Positions 24,781 through 36,344 of a stretch of DNA of 64,000 nucleotides are shown one piece after another. The translations under genes and the position numbers were made by a program. Location: assembly GCA_028277745.1 (NCBI GenBank), contig JANQFR010000079.1:62001-126000 (forward strand). The letters run 5' to 3'. How positions within the stretch are numbered: the stretch's first letter is position 1; each line of letters starts with the position of its first letter. Source of the DNA: Phycisphaeraceae bacterium (GTDB lineage Bacteria; Planctomycetota; Phycisphaerae; Phycisphaerales; Phycisphaeraceae). The notes under the pieces were generated by a model. The model searched no databases and was not told the origin of the DNA. It saw nothing but the letters and a program-made list of their open reading frames with translations.

Positions 24781-27426
24781 TTACGCGGCGTCCGCGGCGT
24801 CGGCCGGCGCCTCTTCGCCCGCGATGACGGGCAGGTACTGCTCGTCTTCAGCAATGACATGACCTGCGGTGGTGCGGATCTCGGGCACCGGGTTCTCTTT
24901 CTTCCACCGGGCCCAGGCGTCTTCAAGCTCCTTCTGCTTGGCCTCTTCGAGCTTGGAAAAGCCCAGCCGCCCGCGGCACTTGGGGAACCGTGAGCAGGCC
25001 AGCCACAGCCCGTTCTTGGACTCACGCAGCACGAGCGTGGCCTGGGTTTCCTCCCCGCATTTGGGGCAAAGCACATCGGTGGGCATCGGCGGGGTCTTGG
25101 GCAGAACCACCGCGCCGGTCTTCGGGTCCAATTTGATGATGTATTGCACCTCGGGGTAGTTCGACGAGGCGAGGAACGGCCCGAAACGTCCGGTGCGTTT
25201 GATCATGGGCTGGCCGTCCTCGGGGCAGAGGATGTCGGTCAGCTCGGGTTGCAGCGGGTTGCCGTCCCGATCGATCGGGGCGGCGTACTTGCAATCGGGA
25301 TACCGGGAGCAGGACAGGAACTTGCCGTTCTTGCCGAAGCGGTAAACCGTCGGGGCGCCGCAGGTCGCACACGCGTGCGGCGCCGGCTCCGTCTCGGCCT
25401 TCGCGTGGGTCATGGACTCGTGGGCGTTGTCCAGCTGCTCCTTGAACGGGCTGTAGAACGCGTGGAGCATCTTGACCCAGTCGAGGTTATCCGTCTCGAT
25501 TTCGTCGAGGTGCAGCTCCATCTCGCGGGTGTAGCCGACGTCCATAATCTTGGGGAAGGCTTCGATGAGCTTGTCGTTGACGACCATGCCCAGATCGGTG
25601 GCCCGCAGGCGCTTGTCGCGGGGGGTCAGCGTTTCGACGTATTTGCGGTCCTGGATGGTGCCGATGATGGCGGCGTACGTCGAAGGCCGGCCGATGCCCT
25701 CCTCTTCGAGCTTCTTCTGAAGCGAAGCCTCGGTGTAACGCGGCGGCGGCGAGCTGAAGTGCTGGGTCGGGTCGAGATCAATCGGGGCGACCGGCTGCTT
25801 CTGCTCGAGCTTCGGCAGCATCAGCTCATCGGCCCGGGGCAGCCCCATGATCTTGAGGAAGCCGTCGAACACCAGCACGCGGCCCGAAGCGCGGAACGTC
25901 GCGTCGACCCGGTCGGGCTTAATCGTCACGGCCGTCGCGTCCCACTCCGCGGGCGTCATCTGACAGGCAACGAAGCGGCGCCAGATCAGATCGTACAGCT
26001 TGAACTGCTCGTCGGTCAGACGCGACTTGATCGAATCGGGCGTGATCGTCACGTCGGTCGGCCGGATGGCTTCGTGGGCCTCCTGGGCGTCCTTGTTCGA
26101 CGACTTGTAGAAGTTGGGCTTCGGCGGCAGGTAGGCGTCGCCCAGTTGCGCGATGTATCCGCGGGCCATGTCCAGGGCCTCATCGGTGAGGTGGGTGGAG
26201 TCGGTCCGCATGTAGGTGATCAGGCCGGTCTGGCCGCGGGCGCCCTTGAGGTCGACGCCTTCGTAGAGCTGCTGGGCGATGCGCATGGTCCGCTTGAGGT
26301 TGAAGCCCAGGCGGTTGGCGGCGGCCTGCTGCATCGTCGAGGTGATGAACGGCGGCGACGGACGCGACTTGGTGCGCTTGGTCTCGATCGCGTCGATCAC
26401 GTAATCGGGGGCGTCGGCGATCGAGCCGAGGTAACGGCAACGGAAACGGGCCGGGCCCTTCGCGGACTCATCCTGCCACTCGCGCGCGTCCTCGAGCTCG
26501 AAGCCCAGCTTCTGTGCGGCGGCCAGGGCGGCGTCACGGTTGTCGGGGCTGAATTTGCCGCCTTCGTACTCCACCAACTCGGCCTTGATCACGCCCCGTT
26601 CGCCGAGCCAGGCGTTCTGCTCCTTAACGGTGCGGTCGTTTTCGTCTTCGCCGGTGTGGTAGAAGGCCCGCCAAGCGTCGCCGAGCTGGGCCGCCTGGTC
26701 CGGCGTCGGGGTGAACAGCCCGGTGACCTTCCAGTGTTCATCCGGGATGAAGGCGTCGATCTCGCGCTCCCGCTCCACCACAAGGCGGGTCGCCACGGAC
26801 TGCACCCGGCCGGCGCTGAGCCCGCCGGCGACCTTTTTCCACAGCAACGGGCTGACCTGATACCCGACGATGCGGTCCAGGATCCGCCGGGCCTGCTGCG
26901 CGTTCACACGGTTTTCTTCGATGCCCCGGGGCTGAGCGAAGGCGTGCTCGATCTCGGATTTGGTGATCGCGTTGAACACCACCCGCTTGGCTTGTTCGAC
27001 CGGCACGCTCAACGCGTGAGCCAGGTGCCAGGCGATGGCTTCGCCCTCACGGTCGAGGTCGGTGGCGAACCAGACGTCGGCGGCCGTCTTGGCGACCTTC
27101 TTCAGCTCGGTCACCGTCTTCCTGCTGTCGGGCATCACCTCATAGGTCGGCCGGAAGTCGTGCTCGAGGTCGACGCCCGGGACCGGGTGGTCTTTGCGTT
27201 TGGCGCCTTTGGGAGGCGACTTGGGCAGGTCGCGGACATGGCCGACGCTGGCCATGACGACGTAGTCGGGCCCCAGGTACTTGTTGATGGTCTTGGCCTT
27301 GGTGGGCGACTCGACAATCACCAGGTGCTTGCCCTCGGCATTGGCGGGCGTGACCCGCGCACGGCCGGCGGTCCCTTTGCGGGATCGGGTGGAGGGCGTC
27401 TTCTTTCTGGTCGATTTCTTGGCCAT
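24781..27426 (-). CDS. topA: DNA topoisomerase I
   Basis: A type IA topoisomerase that relaxes negative supercoils by cutting one DNA strand. The 881-residue protein has a Lys-rich N-terminal tail, the Toprim domain (HLVIVESPTKAKTI near 34 and DLDREGEAIAWH near 123), GLSAGRVQSVATRLV near 202, and the active-site Tyr405 in GLITYMRTDS. Three C-terminal zinc modules follow (CATCGAPTVYR...CSRYPDCKY, CPEDGQPM..., CPKCGEETQAT...CSRFPKCRG); the middle one has lost most cysteines. A Pro/Glu-rich end is present. The ATG at 27426 is the only sensible start. The gene is divergent from the zinc-ribbon gene at 27743. Confidence 0.95.
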   Translation of the reverse strand: MAKKSTRKKTPSTRSRKGTAGRARVTPANAEGKHLVIVESPTKAKTINKYLGPDYVVMASVGHVRDLPKSPPKGAKRKDHPVPGVDLEHDFRPTYEVMPDSRKTVTELKKVAKTAADVWFATDLDREGEAIAWHLAHALSVPVEQAKRVVFNAITKSEIEHAFAQPRGIEENRVNAQQARRILDRIVGYQVSPLLWKKVAGGLSAGRVQSVATRLVVEREREIDAFIPDEHWKVTGLFTPTPDQAAQLGDAWRAFYHTGEDENDRTVKEQNAWLGERGVIKAELVEYEGGKFSPDNRDAALAAAQKLGFELEDAREWQDESAKGPARFRCRYLGSIADAPDYVIDAIETKRTKSRPSPPFITSTMQQAAANRLGFNLKRTMRIAQQLYEGVDLKGARGQTGLITYMRTDSTHLTDEALDMARGYIAQLGDAYLPPKPNFYKSSNKDAQEAHEAIRPTDVTITPDSIKSRLTDEQFKLYDLIWRRFVACQMTPAEWDATAVTIKPDRVDATFRASGRVLVFDGFLKIMGLPRADELMLPKLEQKQPVAPIDLDPTQHFSSPPPRYTEASLQKKLEEEGIGRPSTYAAIIGTIQDRKYVETLTPRDKRLRATDLGMVVNDKLIEAFPKIMDVGYTREMELHLDEIETDNLDWVKMLHAFYSPFKEQLDNAHESMTHAKAETEPAPHACATCGAPTVYRFGKNGKFLSCSRYPDCKYAAPIDRDGNPLQPELTDILCPEDGQPMIKRTGRFGPFLASSNYPEVQYIIKLDPKTGAVVLPKTPPMPTDVLCPKCGEETQATLVLRESKNGLWLACSRFPKCRGRLGFSKLEEAKQKELEDAWARWKKENPVPEIRTTAGHVIAEDEQYLPVIAGEEAPADAADAA

Positions 27427-27742
27427 CTTACCGGTCGGTACGCCGTCTTCCGGACGTCGGTTCAGGGCTTCTCATCGGCCCAAAGACGGTGGGACACTTG
27501 AGCAGGGAGAAGGCGGAATGTCAAGCTCACTATATAAGACTATATTTAACAGTATTTTAGGGTTTTTCAGCACATGCTGAGAAACCCCCTGCCCCTCCCG
27601 CCGATAGAAGAAACCGGCTCTGAGGCGCGAGCCAAAGCGACGCGGGGAACGTACCGATATATAGTTTAGATGTCGGCGGCGCCCCCGCCGATATGTCTGG
27701 CCCTCTCCGCGCATCGGTGTTTTTTCATATGGCGGCCCCTCG
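27427..27742. other. AT-rich divergent promoter region with a palindrome
   Basis: The 316-base gap before topA and the zinc-ribbon gene is the most AT-rich stretch nearby (TATATAAG, TATATTTAAC around 27530-27551). A palindrome at 27560-27587 (GGGTTTTTCAGCA against TGCTGAGAAACCC, one mismatch, two-base centre) sits in the middle. It may bind a regulator of either gene. No ORF of note is present except a five-codon one ending on the GTG start at 27743. Confidence 0.5.
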
Positions 27743-28927
27743 GTGAAATTGACCTGCCCCAAATGCGGAACGAAGCTCCACCTCGACCCCGGATTTGCCG
27801 GCGGCGTATGCCGTTGCTCGGGCTGCGGGACCATGATGAAAGTGCCGCGCGACCGCAAGACCGACAAGCCCCAGCGTCCCAAGCCACGCCCGGACATGCC
27901 CTTATCGCCCCAAGTCAACCGGCCTCGACCCACCCCGCAGCCCAACGCGTCCTCGTCCAGCGGATCATCTTCCAGCGCCCGTAGCGGCAGCGGCAGCGGG
28001 TGGCTGTCGGAAGCCGTAGCCGGGGGCGGCGTCTCAGCCCCCGAGCCCGAGCCCATGCCGGCCGCCGCCCCGGAGCCCACCGAGCGGCCGTTCGAGTGGC
28101 AGCCCGCGCTGATCGGCGCGACCCTGACCCTGTCATCGGTCGCCATCCTGCTCGTGCTGGTCATGCTGCTGGTGAACTGGCGCGGCAGCGGCGGCGGCCC
28201 CAGCACAGCCGTGGCGGATCAATCGCCGCGGAACACCGCCGACATGACGCCCGTCGCCGCCGATCCCCGCCCCGCCGCCACGCCCACGCCCACCCCCACG
28301 CCTCGACCCGCGGCGACGCCGGCGCCCCGACCCGCCGCTCAACCCCAGCTCGCGCCACGGGCGGCCGCGCCGAACGATCCGGACAACCCTTTCACCATGA
28401 ACCGTCCCAACGTGATCGGCCTGCCGGCTCGCGCCCGGACCGCGGTCGTGGTGGACGCGATCGCCAAGTCCAAGCCCTGGCTCAATGACGTCAACGCCGC
28501 CCTGCGGGCCGGCCTGGCGCGGCCCGGCGGGGGCGCCACCGTGCGGGTGTTTTATCTCAGCGATCGGAAAGTCCACACCACTAGCGATCAATTCACCGCC
28601 ACCGGCCGGGCCTTTTCCGACACGCTCACCGAGACCCAGCAGAAAATCAAGCCCGCCGGCACAAGCGGCTTCTGGACCAGCTTCGACGCCGCCCTCGCCA
28701 GCGGCGCCGACCGCGTCATCCTCATCACCGGCCGCACCAAGTGGGCGCCCGTGCTCGAGATGATGCGCAACAAGATCAACGGCAGCCCGCGCAAACCTTC
28801 CCTCAGCGTGGTCAACCTCGACGCCTCCGTCCCCGATCTGAAGAAGTTCGTGTCGGAGATGCGCGGCGACTACGAATCCATCTCGACCCAGCAACTCGAA
28901 CGCTGGCGTCAGCAAGCCAACCGGTAA
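27743..28927 (+). CDS. Zinc-ribbon, single-pass membrane protein with VWA-like end
   Basis: A 394-residue protein starting at GTG 27743. Residues 4-29 are a zinc ribbon (CPKCGTKLH...CRCSGCG). A Pro/Ser-rich linker follows, then one membrane segment (about 130-147, SVAILLVLVMLLV), a Pro/Thr/Ala-rich linker with PTPTPTPRPAATPAPRP, and a C-terminal domain of about 180 residues. That domain has a VWA-like hydrophobic start (ARTAVVVDAIAKSKPWLNDV) and a late ADRVILITGRT strand, but the metal-site DxSxS motif is missing. I do not recognise a specific function. Similar zinc-ribbon plus membrane plus VWA-like proteins are common in planctomycetes. Confidence 0.6.
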   Translation: MKLTCPKCGTKLHLDPGFAGGVCRCSGCGTMMKVPRDRKTDKPQRPKPRPDMPLSPQVNRPRPTPQPNASSSSGSSSSARSGSGSGWLSEAVAGGGVSAPEPEPMPAAAPEPTERPFEWQPALIGATLTLSSVAILLVLVMLLVNWRGSGGGPSTAVADQSPRNTADMTPVAADPRPAATPTPTPTPRPAATPAPRPAAQPQLAPRAAAPNDPDNPFTMNRPNVIGLPARARTAVVVDAIAKSKPWLNDVNAALRAGLARPGGGATVRVFYLSDRKVHTTSDQFTATGRAFSDTLTETQQKIKPAGTSGFWTSFDAALASGADRVILITGRTKWAPVLEMMRNKINGSPRKPSLSVVNLDASVPDLKKFVSEMRGDYESISTQQLERWRQQANR

Positions 28928-28968
28928 CTCTTAGAGCGTTTCATCTTGGCCTGCATCGTTGGGCTCCC

Positions 28969-29022
28969 ATTTAGCCGCGGGGCTTGCCTCGCGTTCACCC
29001 GCCGCAAGCGGCGGGGCTAAAT
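28969..29022. repeat. Second cloverleaf-like inverted repeat
   Basis: ATTTAGCC (28969-28976) pairs with GGCTAAAT (29015-29022). Inside are a wobble-paired hairpin (GCGGGGC-TT-GCCTCGC) and a strong one (CCCGCCGC-AA-GCGGCGGG). Outer stem and two-hairpin layout match the repeat at 24686. It lies between the convergent zinc-ribbon gene and miaA. Confidence 0.65.
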
Positions 29023-29047
29023 CATCAAAGCGATAGACTTGTCCGTC

Positions 29048-30031
29048 TCAACGAGGCGCAACGCGGCCGGCGATATCATCCAACGCCCGGCTAACCACAT
29101 CCTCACACGGCATCTCGATCCAGCGCACGCCCCGGAAGCGCCGCATCCAGGTGCGTTGCTGTTTGGCGAAACGGCGGGTCAGGATCTTCGTCCGCTCGAA
29201 GGCCTCGTCCGGGTCGGGGAGGGTCAACACCTGCTTATACCCCAATGCTTCGCGGGCTTGTTCACCCAGCAGCCCCGCGGCGTCGAGCCGGCGCGCCTCG
29301 TCCGGCAGCGACTCGCCGTTGGGGCAGACCTCGGCCGCCAGTTCCGGCTCGACCTTGCCGGGCTCAAACATCGCCTTGACCCGGAGATTGATGCGGCGGT
29401 TGATCGCGTCCGTCGGCCACTGCAGGCCCAGGAGGATCGGATCGAAGCGGTAATCGGCCGACGCCGCGTCGGCCCACTGGGTCTGATGCTCGCTCAACGG
29501 GCGGCCGGTGACGTGATGCACCTCCAGCGCACGGACCAGTCGCTTGCGGTCATTGGGCGCGATCCGCGCGGCGGCCTCGGGGTCGAGCGGCCCCAGGCGT
29601 TCGTGCAACTGCGGCGCGGCGACGCCGTCGAGGGAAGCGCGGAACGCGGGGTCGGCCCGCGGGCCGTCGAACAGGCCTTCGAGCAACGCCTTCAGGTAAA
29701 GATTGGTTCCCCCGACGACGATCGGCCGCTTGCCGCGCGACCGGATGGCGGCGATGGCGGCCTCGGCGCGGACGAGCCAGTCGTGGACGGAGAACGGATC
29801 GATGGGTTCGACCACATCGATCAGGTGGTGCGGAACGCGTTGGCGTTGAGCCGCCGTGGGTTTGGCGGTGCCCGCATCCATGCGGCGGTAGACCTGCATC
29901 GAGTCGGCGCCGATGACCTCCCCCCCGCTCGCCAGTCGCTCCGCCAGCGCAACCGCCAGTTCGGACTTGCCCCCGGCGGTGTTGCCGAGGATGACGAGGG
30001 GACGCAAGACCGGATCAACGGGCGGAGCCAT
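29048..30031 (-). CDS. miaA: tRNA dimethylallyltransferase
   Basis: Transfers a dimethylallyl group to A37 of tRNAs that read codons starting with U, improving decoding. The 327-residue protein has the P-loop GNTAGGKSELAVALAERL near residue 16, the IGADSMQVYRRMDAGTAKPT segment (substrate and catalytic Asp/Ser/Thr), VPHHLIDVVEPIDPFSV, VGGTNLYLKAL, and DRKRLVRALEVHHVTGRPLS. A late RRFAKQQRTWMRRF helix fits the tRNA-binding part. Leu-Val-Ile-Leu-Gly-Asn replaces the more common GPTASGKS start, but the Lys-Ser is intact. The ATG at 30031 precedes the P-loop by 15 residues. It is divergent from a GNAT gene. Confidence 0.93.
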   Translation of the reverse strand: MAPPVDPVLRPLVILGNTAGGKSELAVALAERLASGGEVIGADSMQVYRRMDAGTAKPTAAQRQRVPHHLIDVVEPIDPFSVHDWLVRAEAAIAAIRSRGKRPIVVGGTNLYLKALLEGLFDGPRADPAFRASLDGVAAPQLHERLGPLDPEAAARIAPNDRKRLVRALEVHHVTGRPLSEHQTQWADAASADYRFDPILLGLQWPTDAINRRINLRVKAMFEPGKVEPELAAEVCPNGESLPDEARRLDAAGLLGEQAREALGYKQVLTLPDPDEAFERTKILTRRFAKQQRTWMRRFRGVRWIEMPCEDVVSRALDDIAGRVAPR

Positions 30032-30081
30032 GGCGCGATTGTAAATGGTCGCGTATGGACCGTGGCGATAGACTGACCTGG

Positions 30082-30651
30082 ATGTCTGAAGAAACGGCGG
30101 AGATCCTGGAATGGTCGTCGATGGACGCGGCTGACGTATCACAGATCGCGGCGGTACGGGTCGTGGCGTTCGAGGTAAAGGAGGAAGACGCCGTTTCCAA
30201 CTATGCGGAGCGGCTGCATTCGATCCGTTCGGGCCACACCGGTTCCCCGGAGACCTCGACACGGTGTGCGGTGGTCCGCATCGACGGGAAGATCATCGCC
30301 ACCGCGGACAGTTTTCTGCGCCGGATCGCCACGCCCGCGGGCCCCCTTCGCGTACTGGCCCTGGCGGGGGTGGCGTGCCTGCCGCAGCACCGCGGGAACG
30401 GGTACGGACGTCGCGTGGCCCGGACGATGCTCCAGCGCGTTGACCAGCGTGCGTTTGACCTTTCTCTGTTCCAGACCGGCGTCGCCCCGTTCTACGAAAA
30501 GCTCGGCTGCCGGCTGGTGAGCAACCGCTTCGTGAATTCACTGGCCGACGACCCGGCCGCCAACCCGTGGTGGAATCCGCAGGTGATGATCTACCCGGCC
30601 GCGGCGGGCTGGCCCGACGGCACGATCGACCTGCTCGGCCCGGGTTATTAA
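30082..30651 (+). CDS. GNAT-family N-acetyltransferase
   Basis: A cytoplasmic acetyl-CoA dependent acyltransferase of about 189 residues with unknown substrate. The acetyl-CoA loop is VACLPQHRGNGYGRRVARTM (motif A, Q/RxxGxG/A form), followed by a motif B helix with FYEKLGC. The preceding strand ATADSFLRRIATPAGPLRVLALAG fits motif D. I chose the second ATG (30082) as it is just before the conserved part; the ATG at 30055 would also fit. Divergent from miaA, with only 50 bases between starts. Confidence 0.7.
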   Translation: MSEETAEILEWSSMDAADVSQIAAVRVVAFEVKEEDAVSNYAERLHSIRSGHTGSPETSTRCAVVRIDGKIIATADSFLRRIATPAGPLRVLALAGVACLPQHRGNGYGRRVARTMLQRVDQRAFDLSLFQTGVAPFYEKLGCRLVSNRFVNSLADDPAANPWWNPQVMIYPAAAGWPDGTIDLLGPGY

Positions 30652-30719
30652 TCGGCCCGGCGAAAAAACGAGGCCTAGGATAACGCTCTCGGCTTGACGA
30701 CTTTCAGGAGCGCGTCACG

Positions 30720-31601
30720 ATGTCGATAGCGTCGATCGCATTCGATGCAGCGGCGTGGGCATTGCGGACCTACGCCCGGATCACGCCGACCGGGCGGGGC
30801 GGATACCGGTTGGTTCGGGCGGTGCGCCGGCTCGCTCCACGATCGACCCTGGTCCGCCAATACCGTACGCCGCACGGGATGAGGCTCAAGCTCGACCTGT
30901 CCACGTATCCCGACTGCACCATGGCGTTCGGCCTGTACGAACTGACGACCGCGCGGTTGATCCAGCGGCTGCTACGGCCGAATGATCACATGGTCGACGG
31001 CGGCGCCAACCTCGGCTACTTCACCATGCTCGCCGCACAATGCGTCGGACCGACCGGCCGCGTCGACGCGTTCGAGCCCCAGCCCGACAACCGCGCGAGG
31101 CTGGTCGAGCATCTCCGCCTCAACGGCCTGACCGACCGCGTCCGCGTGCACGACGCCGCCCTCTCCGACCGCGCGGGGACCGCCACGATCCACTACTTCG
31201 GCAACACCGACCGGTACAACCACGGCAGTTCGTCGTTGTTCGACGACCCCGACGACCCGGCCGTGAAAAAGACAACCGTCCCGACCGTGCGCATGGATGA
31301 GCACCTTGCCGGCGCCTCACCCCGCTTGATCAAGCTCGACCTCGAGGGCGCCGAGGCGATGGCGGCGGCGGGGATGACCGGCCTCCTGCAGGGCGACCCC
31401 CCGCCCGCCGTCGTGACCGAGTTCGACGCAAACAACGCGCGGGCCGCCGGTGTCGAGCCGACGACGTACATCGAACGGTTGCTCGCCGCCCAGCCCGCCT
31501 ACGGCGTGTGGGTCATCGGCGCCCGGCTCAAACGGATCGACCCCACACCCCGCATCATGGCCCGGCTCGGACAGGTCAATCTTCTGTTCCGCCAGGCATA
31601 G
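30720..31601 (+). CDS. FkbM-family methyltransferase
   Basis: An S-adenosylmethionine-dependent methyltransferase of the FkbM type, often acting on sugar hydroxyls in polysaccharide or natural product synthesis. The 293-residue protein shows MVDGGANLGYFTMLAA (motif I) near residue 91, VDAFEPQPDNRARLVEHLRLN (motif II) near 117, LIKLDLEGAEAMAAAGM near 207, and a late conserved PPAVVTEFD. No other polysaccharide gene is next to it, so the acceptor is unknown. A 32-base inverted repeat lies 12 bases after the stop. Confidence 0.82.
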   Translation: MSIASIAFDAAAWALRTYARITPTGRGGYRLVRAVRRLAPRSTLVRQYRTPHGMRLKLDLSTYPDCTMAFGLYELTTARLIQRLLRPNDHMVDGGANLGYFTMLAAQCVGPTGRVDAFEPQPDNRARLVEHLRLNGLTDRVRVHDAALSDRAGTATIHYFGNTDRYNHGSSSLFDDPDDPAVKKTTVPTVRMDEHLAGASPRLIKLDLEGAEAMAAAGMTGLLQGDPPPAVVTEFDANNARAAGVEPTTYIERLLAAQPAYGVWVIGARLKRIDPTPRIMARLGQVNLLFRQA

Positions 31602-31613
31602 AACGCGTGCGCT

Positions 31614-31693
31614 AAGCCGGACCTGAGCGCAGCGAAGGTCCGGATCGAGTCGGGGAAATCCATCCGGACCTTCGCTACGCTCAGGTCCGGCTT
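31614..31693. repeat. Long inverted repeat after the methyltransferase gene
   Basis: 32-base arms at 31614-31645 (starting AAGCCGGACCTGAGCGCAGC) and 31662-31693 match at 31 of 32 positions, with a 16-base loop. A degenerate copy of one arm is at 42553-42594. It may stop transcription before acnA and belongs to a dispersed repeat family. Confidence 0.75.
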
Positions 31694-31872
31694 GATCACA
31701 CGGTCACTTGAATCACTTCTCACGCACTTTCTCAAGGAAAACCGCCGCCAACGCCCCGCGGTTTTGCCCACCCGCAACGCGGCTGGTACGATGATAAGCC
31801 CGCAGCATCACCCGCCTTGCGACGCCGACCGCCCTTCCCGGCCGGCGGCGCTCTCTTCCCGAAGAGGATCTT

Positions 31873-34671
<2,799 letters not shown>

Positions 34672-34691
34672 GAAAAAATAGAGTGCTGCTA

Positions 34692-35159
34692 ATGGCTCAC
34701 TCGATTGTTACATTCCGAGGCAGACGTTTCGATGTCCATGACGACACGCTCGAGCTATTGAGTTACGTCCTCGAATCCGTCTGGAAACAGGAACCGGATA
34801 AACACTCCAAAGCTTTCGCGCAAAACATGACCAATCTGCTTTCGGATTGGGAGGATCAACGCAACTGGGCTTTTGGCGCCGGCTGTGCTGATCTGCATCT
34901 GGATCACCACCTCAACGACGATCCGTCAAGCCAGGGATTCTTGAGAATCGCCAAACACGCCTTGAAAGTCATTCAGAGTTGGCCCGATCCCGTTAGTTTG
35001 GCGGTGCGCTTGCGCTACGAACCCCCGTCGACTAAAGATGTAGAGAAGGACATCCCAAGAAAGTACTACGTTCGGGCTTGCGAATGCCTTATCGCAATTC
35101 TCGAAGGCAGCGACCATCCCGACGCGATGTATGAGGTCAGCCGTCTTCGGCGGCGATGA
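34692..35159 (+). CDS. Hypothetical protein, 155 residues
   Basis: A small soluble protein starting MAHSIVTFRGRRFDVHDD, 20 bases after acnA on the same strand. I do not recognise a family. It is rich in charged residues, has several predicted helices (LELLSYVLESVWKQ, RIAKHALKVIQSW) and no signal peptide. Base use is clearly less C-ending than in acnA just upstream, so it may be acquired. A single-domain immunity-type or regulatory protein would look like this, but nothing proves it. Confidence 0.6.
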   Translation: MAHSIVTFRGRRFDVHDDTLELLSYVLESVWKQEPDKHSKAFAQNMTNLLSDWEDQRNWAFGAGCADLHLDHHLNDDPSSQGFLRIAKHALKVIQSWPDPVSLAVRLRYEPPSTKDVEKDIPRKYYVRACECLIAILEGSDHPDAMYEVSRLRRR

Positions 35160-35268
35160 GGTCGAGGGCGGCGTAGAGACGAAAGAAGACGTCGAGGGTG
35201 GAGAGTAACGGTCGTTTTCGAGCAAGCTCACGTCGTGACGCACGATGGCGACGCGGCGGGCGCGACGG

Positions 35269-35299
35269 CGGAGCCCCGCAAGCGCTTGCGGGGCTTCGG
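35269..35299. repeat. REP palindrome, copy 1
   Basis: A perfect 24-base palindromic core (AGCCCCGCAAGC followed by its complement, 35272-35295), extended to 31 bases by CGG at the left and TCGG at the right. It lies between the 155-residue gene and the metallopeptidase gene. Six other copies are within 4 kb. Confidence 0.9.
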
Positions 35300-35334
35300 G
35301 GCGTACGTACCTATGGGGTGACGAAACGACGAAA

Positions 35335-36279
35335 TCAGTCGCCCGACTCTTCCGTCAACTCCGCGTTGGCCGCGGCGGCGGCGCGGATGAACGTGGGCAA
35401 CAGTTCGACGAGGCTCACGTCGTAGACCTCGCGGCAGGCCGCCTCTCCGCGGTCTTCCCGCGACGCCATTTCGAGCAATCGCGTGAACCGCGACCGGTCC
35501 GCATTCATGAGCGTGCCCACCACCGAGTGCGCCAGCAGGTAGGTCAACCCGTACGCGTCGTCGGACCCGCAGAAGCCTTCGCCGCTGAAGAACGCGTCGA
35601 TCCGGCCCGGCGTCCAGTAGCTGCGGTGCAACTCGATCATCTGCGGGTGCGGGTCGTAAGCCCCGTTCGGCGCCACGGCGTTTTCGAGATGCGTGACCAG
35701 CCCCTCCTCGAGCCACACCGGCAGGTCCAGCTCCGTCAGCCGGCCGTGCGCGAGCTCGTGCGCCAGCACGGGCTCGAGGTTCGCCGCGCTGGCCCCGTGC
35801 GCCGCGATGTGAACCGAGATCTGGCGGATGCACATCCCGCCGCTCACCGCGCCGGCGTGCTGCTCGTCGTCGACGTCGCAGATGAAATCGAGGTAGTCCT
35901 CCACCCGCCGACACACCACCGTCACGTCCAGGCCCGACACGCCGTCCGAATACTTCGCCAAACCCAGCTTGGTGAGGCAACGCATGATCGTACTCAGCGC
36001 CGAGTTGATAAACCGCAGCACCCGCTGCGCCTCGGCGTCGGGCAGGTCGGTGGTCAGCAGGCTCTCGCCCTGTTCCAGCAGCCGAAAATCATCACCCCAC
36101 GCCTCGGCCAGCGCGCGCTGCCACGCCCGTTCCACCGCCGACCACGCCGCGGGCCGCTCATCGTCCGGCAACGCCAGCCACCGCGCCCGCACCTTGCCCC
36201 AGTCCGGCCGGGGCAGGCCCTCACGCTCGTCCATCAACCCCAGCAACGACTGGCCCAGGTTATCCTCCGCTTCACCCAT
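35335..36279 (-). CDS. Peptidase MA-like zinc metallopeptidase
   Basis: A 314-residue protein with the gluzincin-type zinc site HELAHG (H174, E175, H178) and a downstream WLEEGLVTHLE segment whose Glu would be the third ligand, the layout of peptidase MA-like proteins. No signal peptide or membrane segment is seen, so a cytoplasmic location or non-classical export is likely. Substrate unknown. The ATG at 36279 was chosen; a longer reading would begin inside REP copy 2 with a repeat-derived peptide. The gene is flanked on both sides by REP palindromes. Confidence 0.7.
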   Translation of the reverse strand: MGEAEDNLGQSLLGLMDEREGLPRPDWGKVRARWLALPDDERPAAWSAVERAWQRALAEAWGDDFRLLEQGESLLTTDLPDAEAQRVLRFINSALSTIMRCLTKLGLAKYSDGVSGLDVTVVCRRVEDYLDFICDVDDEQHAGAVSGGMCIRQISVHIAAHGASAANLEPVLAHELAHGRLTELDLPVWLEEGLVTHLENAVAPNGAYDPHPQMIELHRSYWTPGRIDAFFSGEGFCGSDDAYGLTYLLAHSVVGTLMNADRSRFTRLLEMASREDRGEAACREVYDVSLVELLPTFIRAAAAANAELTEESGD

Positions 36280-36306
36280 CACGCCAGCATACCCCAACAC
36301 TTCCAG

Positions 36307-36337
36307 CGGAGCCCCGCAAGCGCTTGCGGGGCTTCGG
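36307..36337. repeat. REP palindrome, copy 2
   Basis: The same 31-base element as copy 1 (core 36310-36333, exact), between the start of the metallopeptidase gene and the end of the transposase-like gene. Confidence 0.9.
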
Positions 36338-36344
36338 GGGACGT

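Noticed and set aside
25144-27501. 785-codon plus-strand ORF
   Set aside because: Antisense to topA, which has all type IA topoisomerase motifs.
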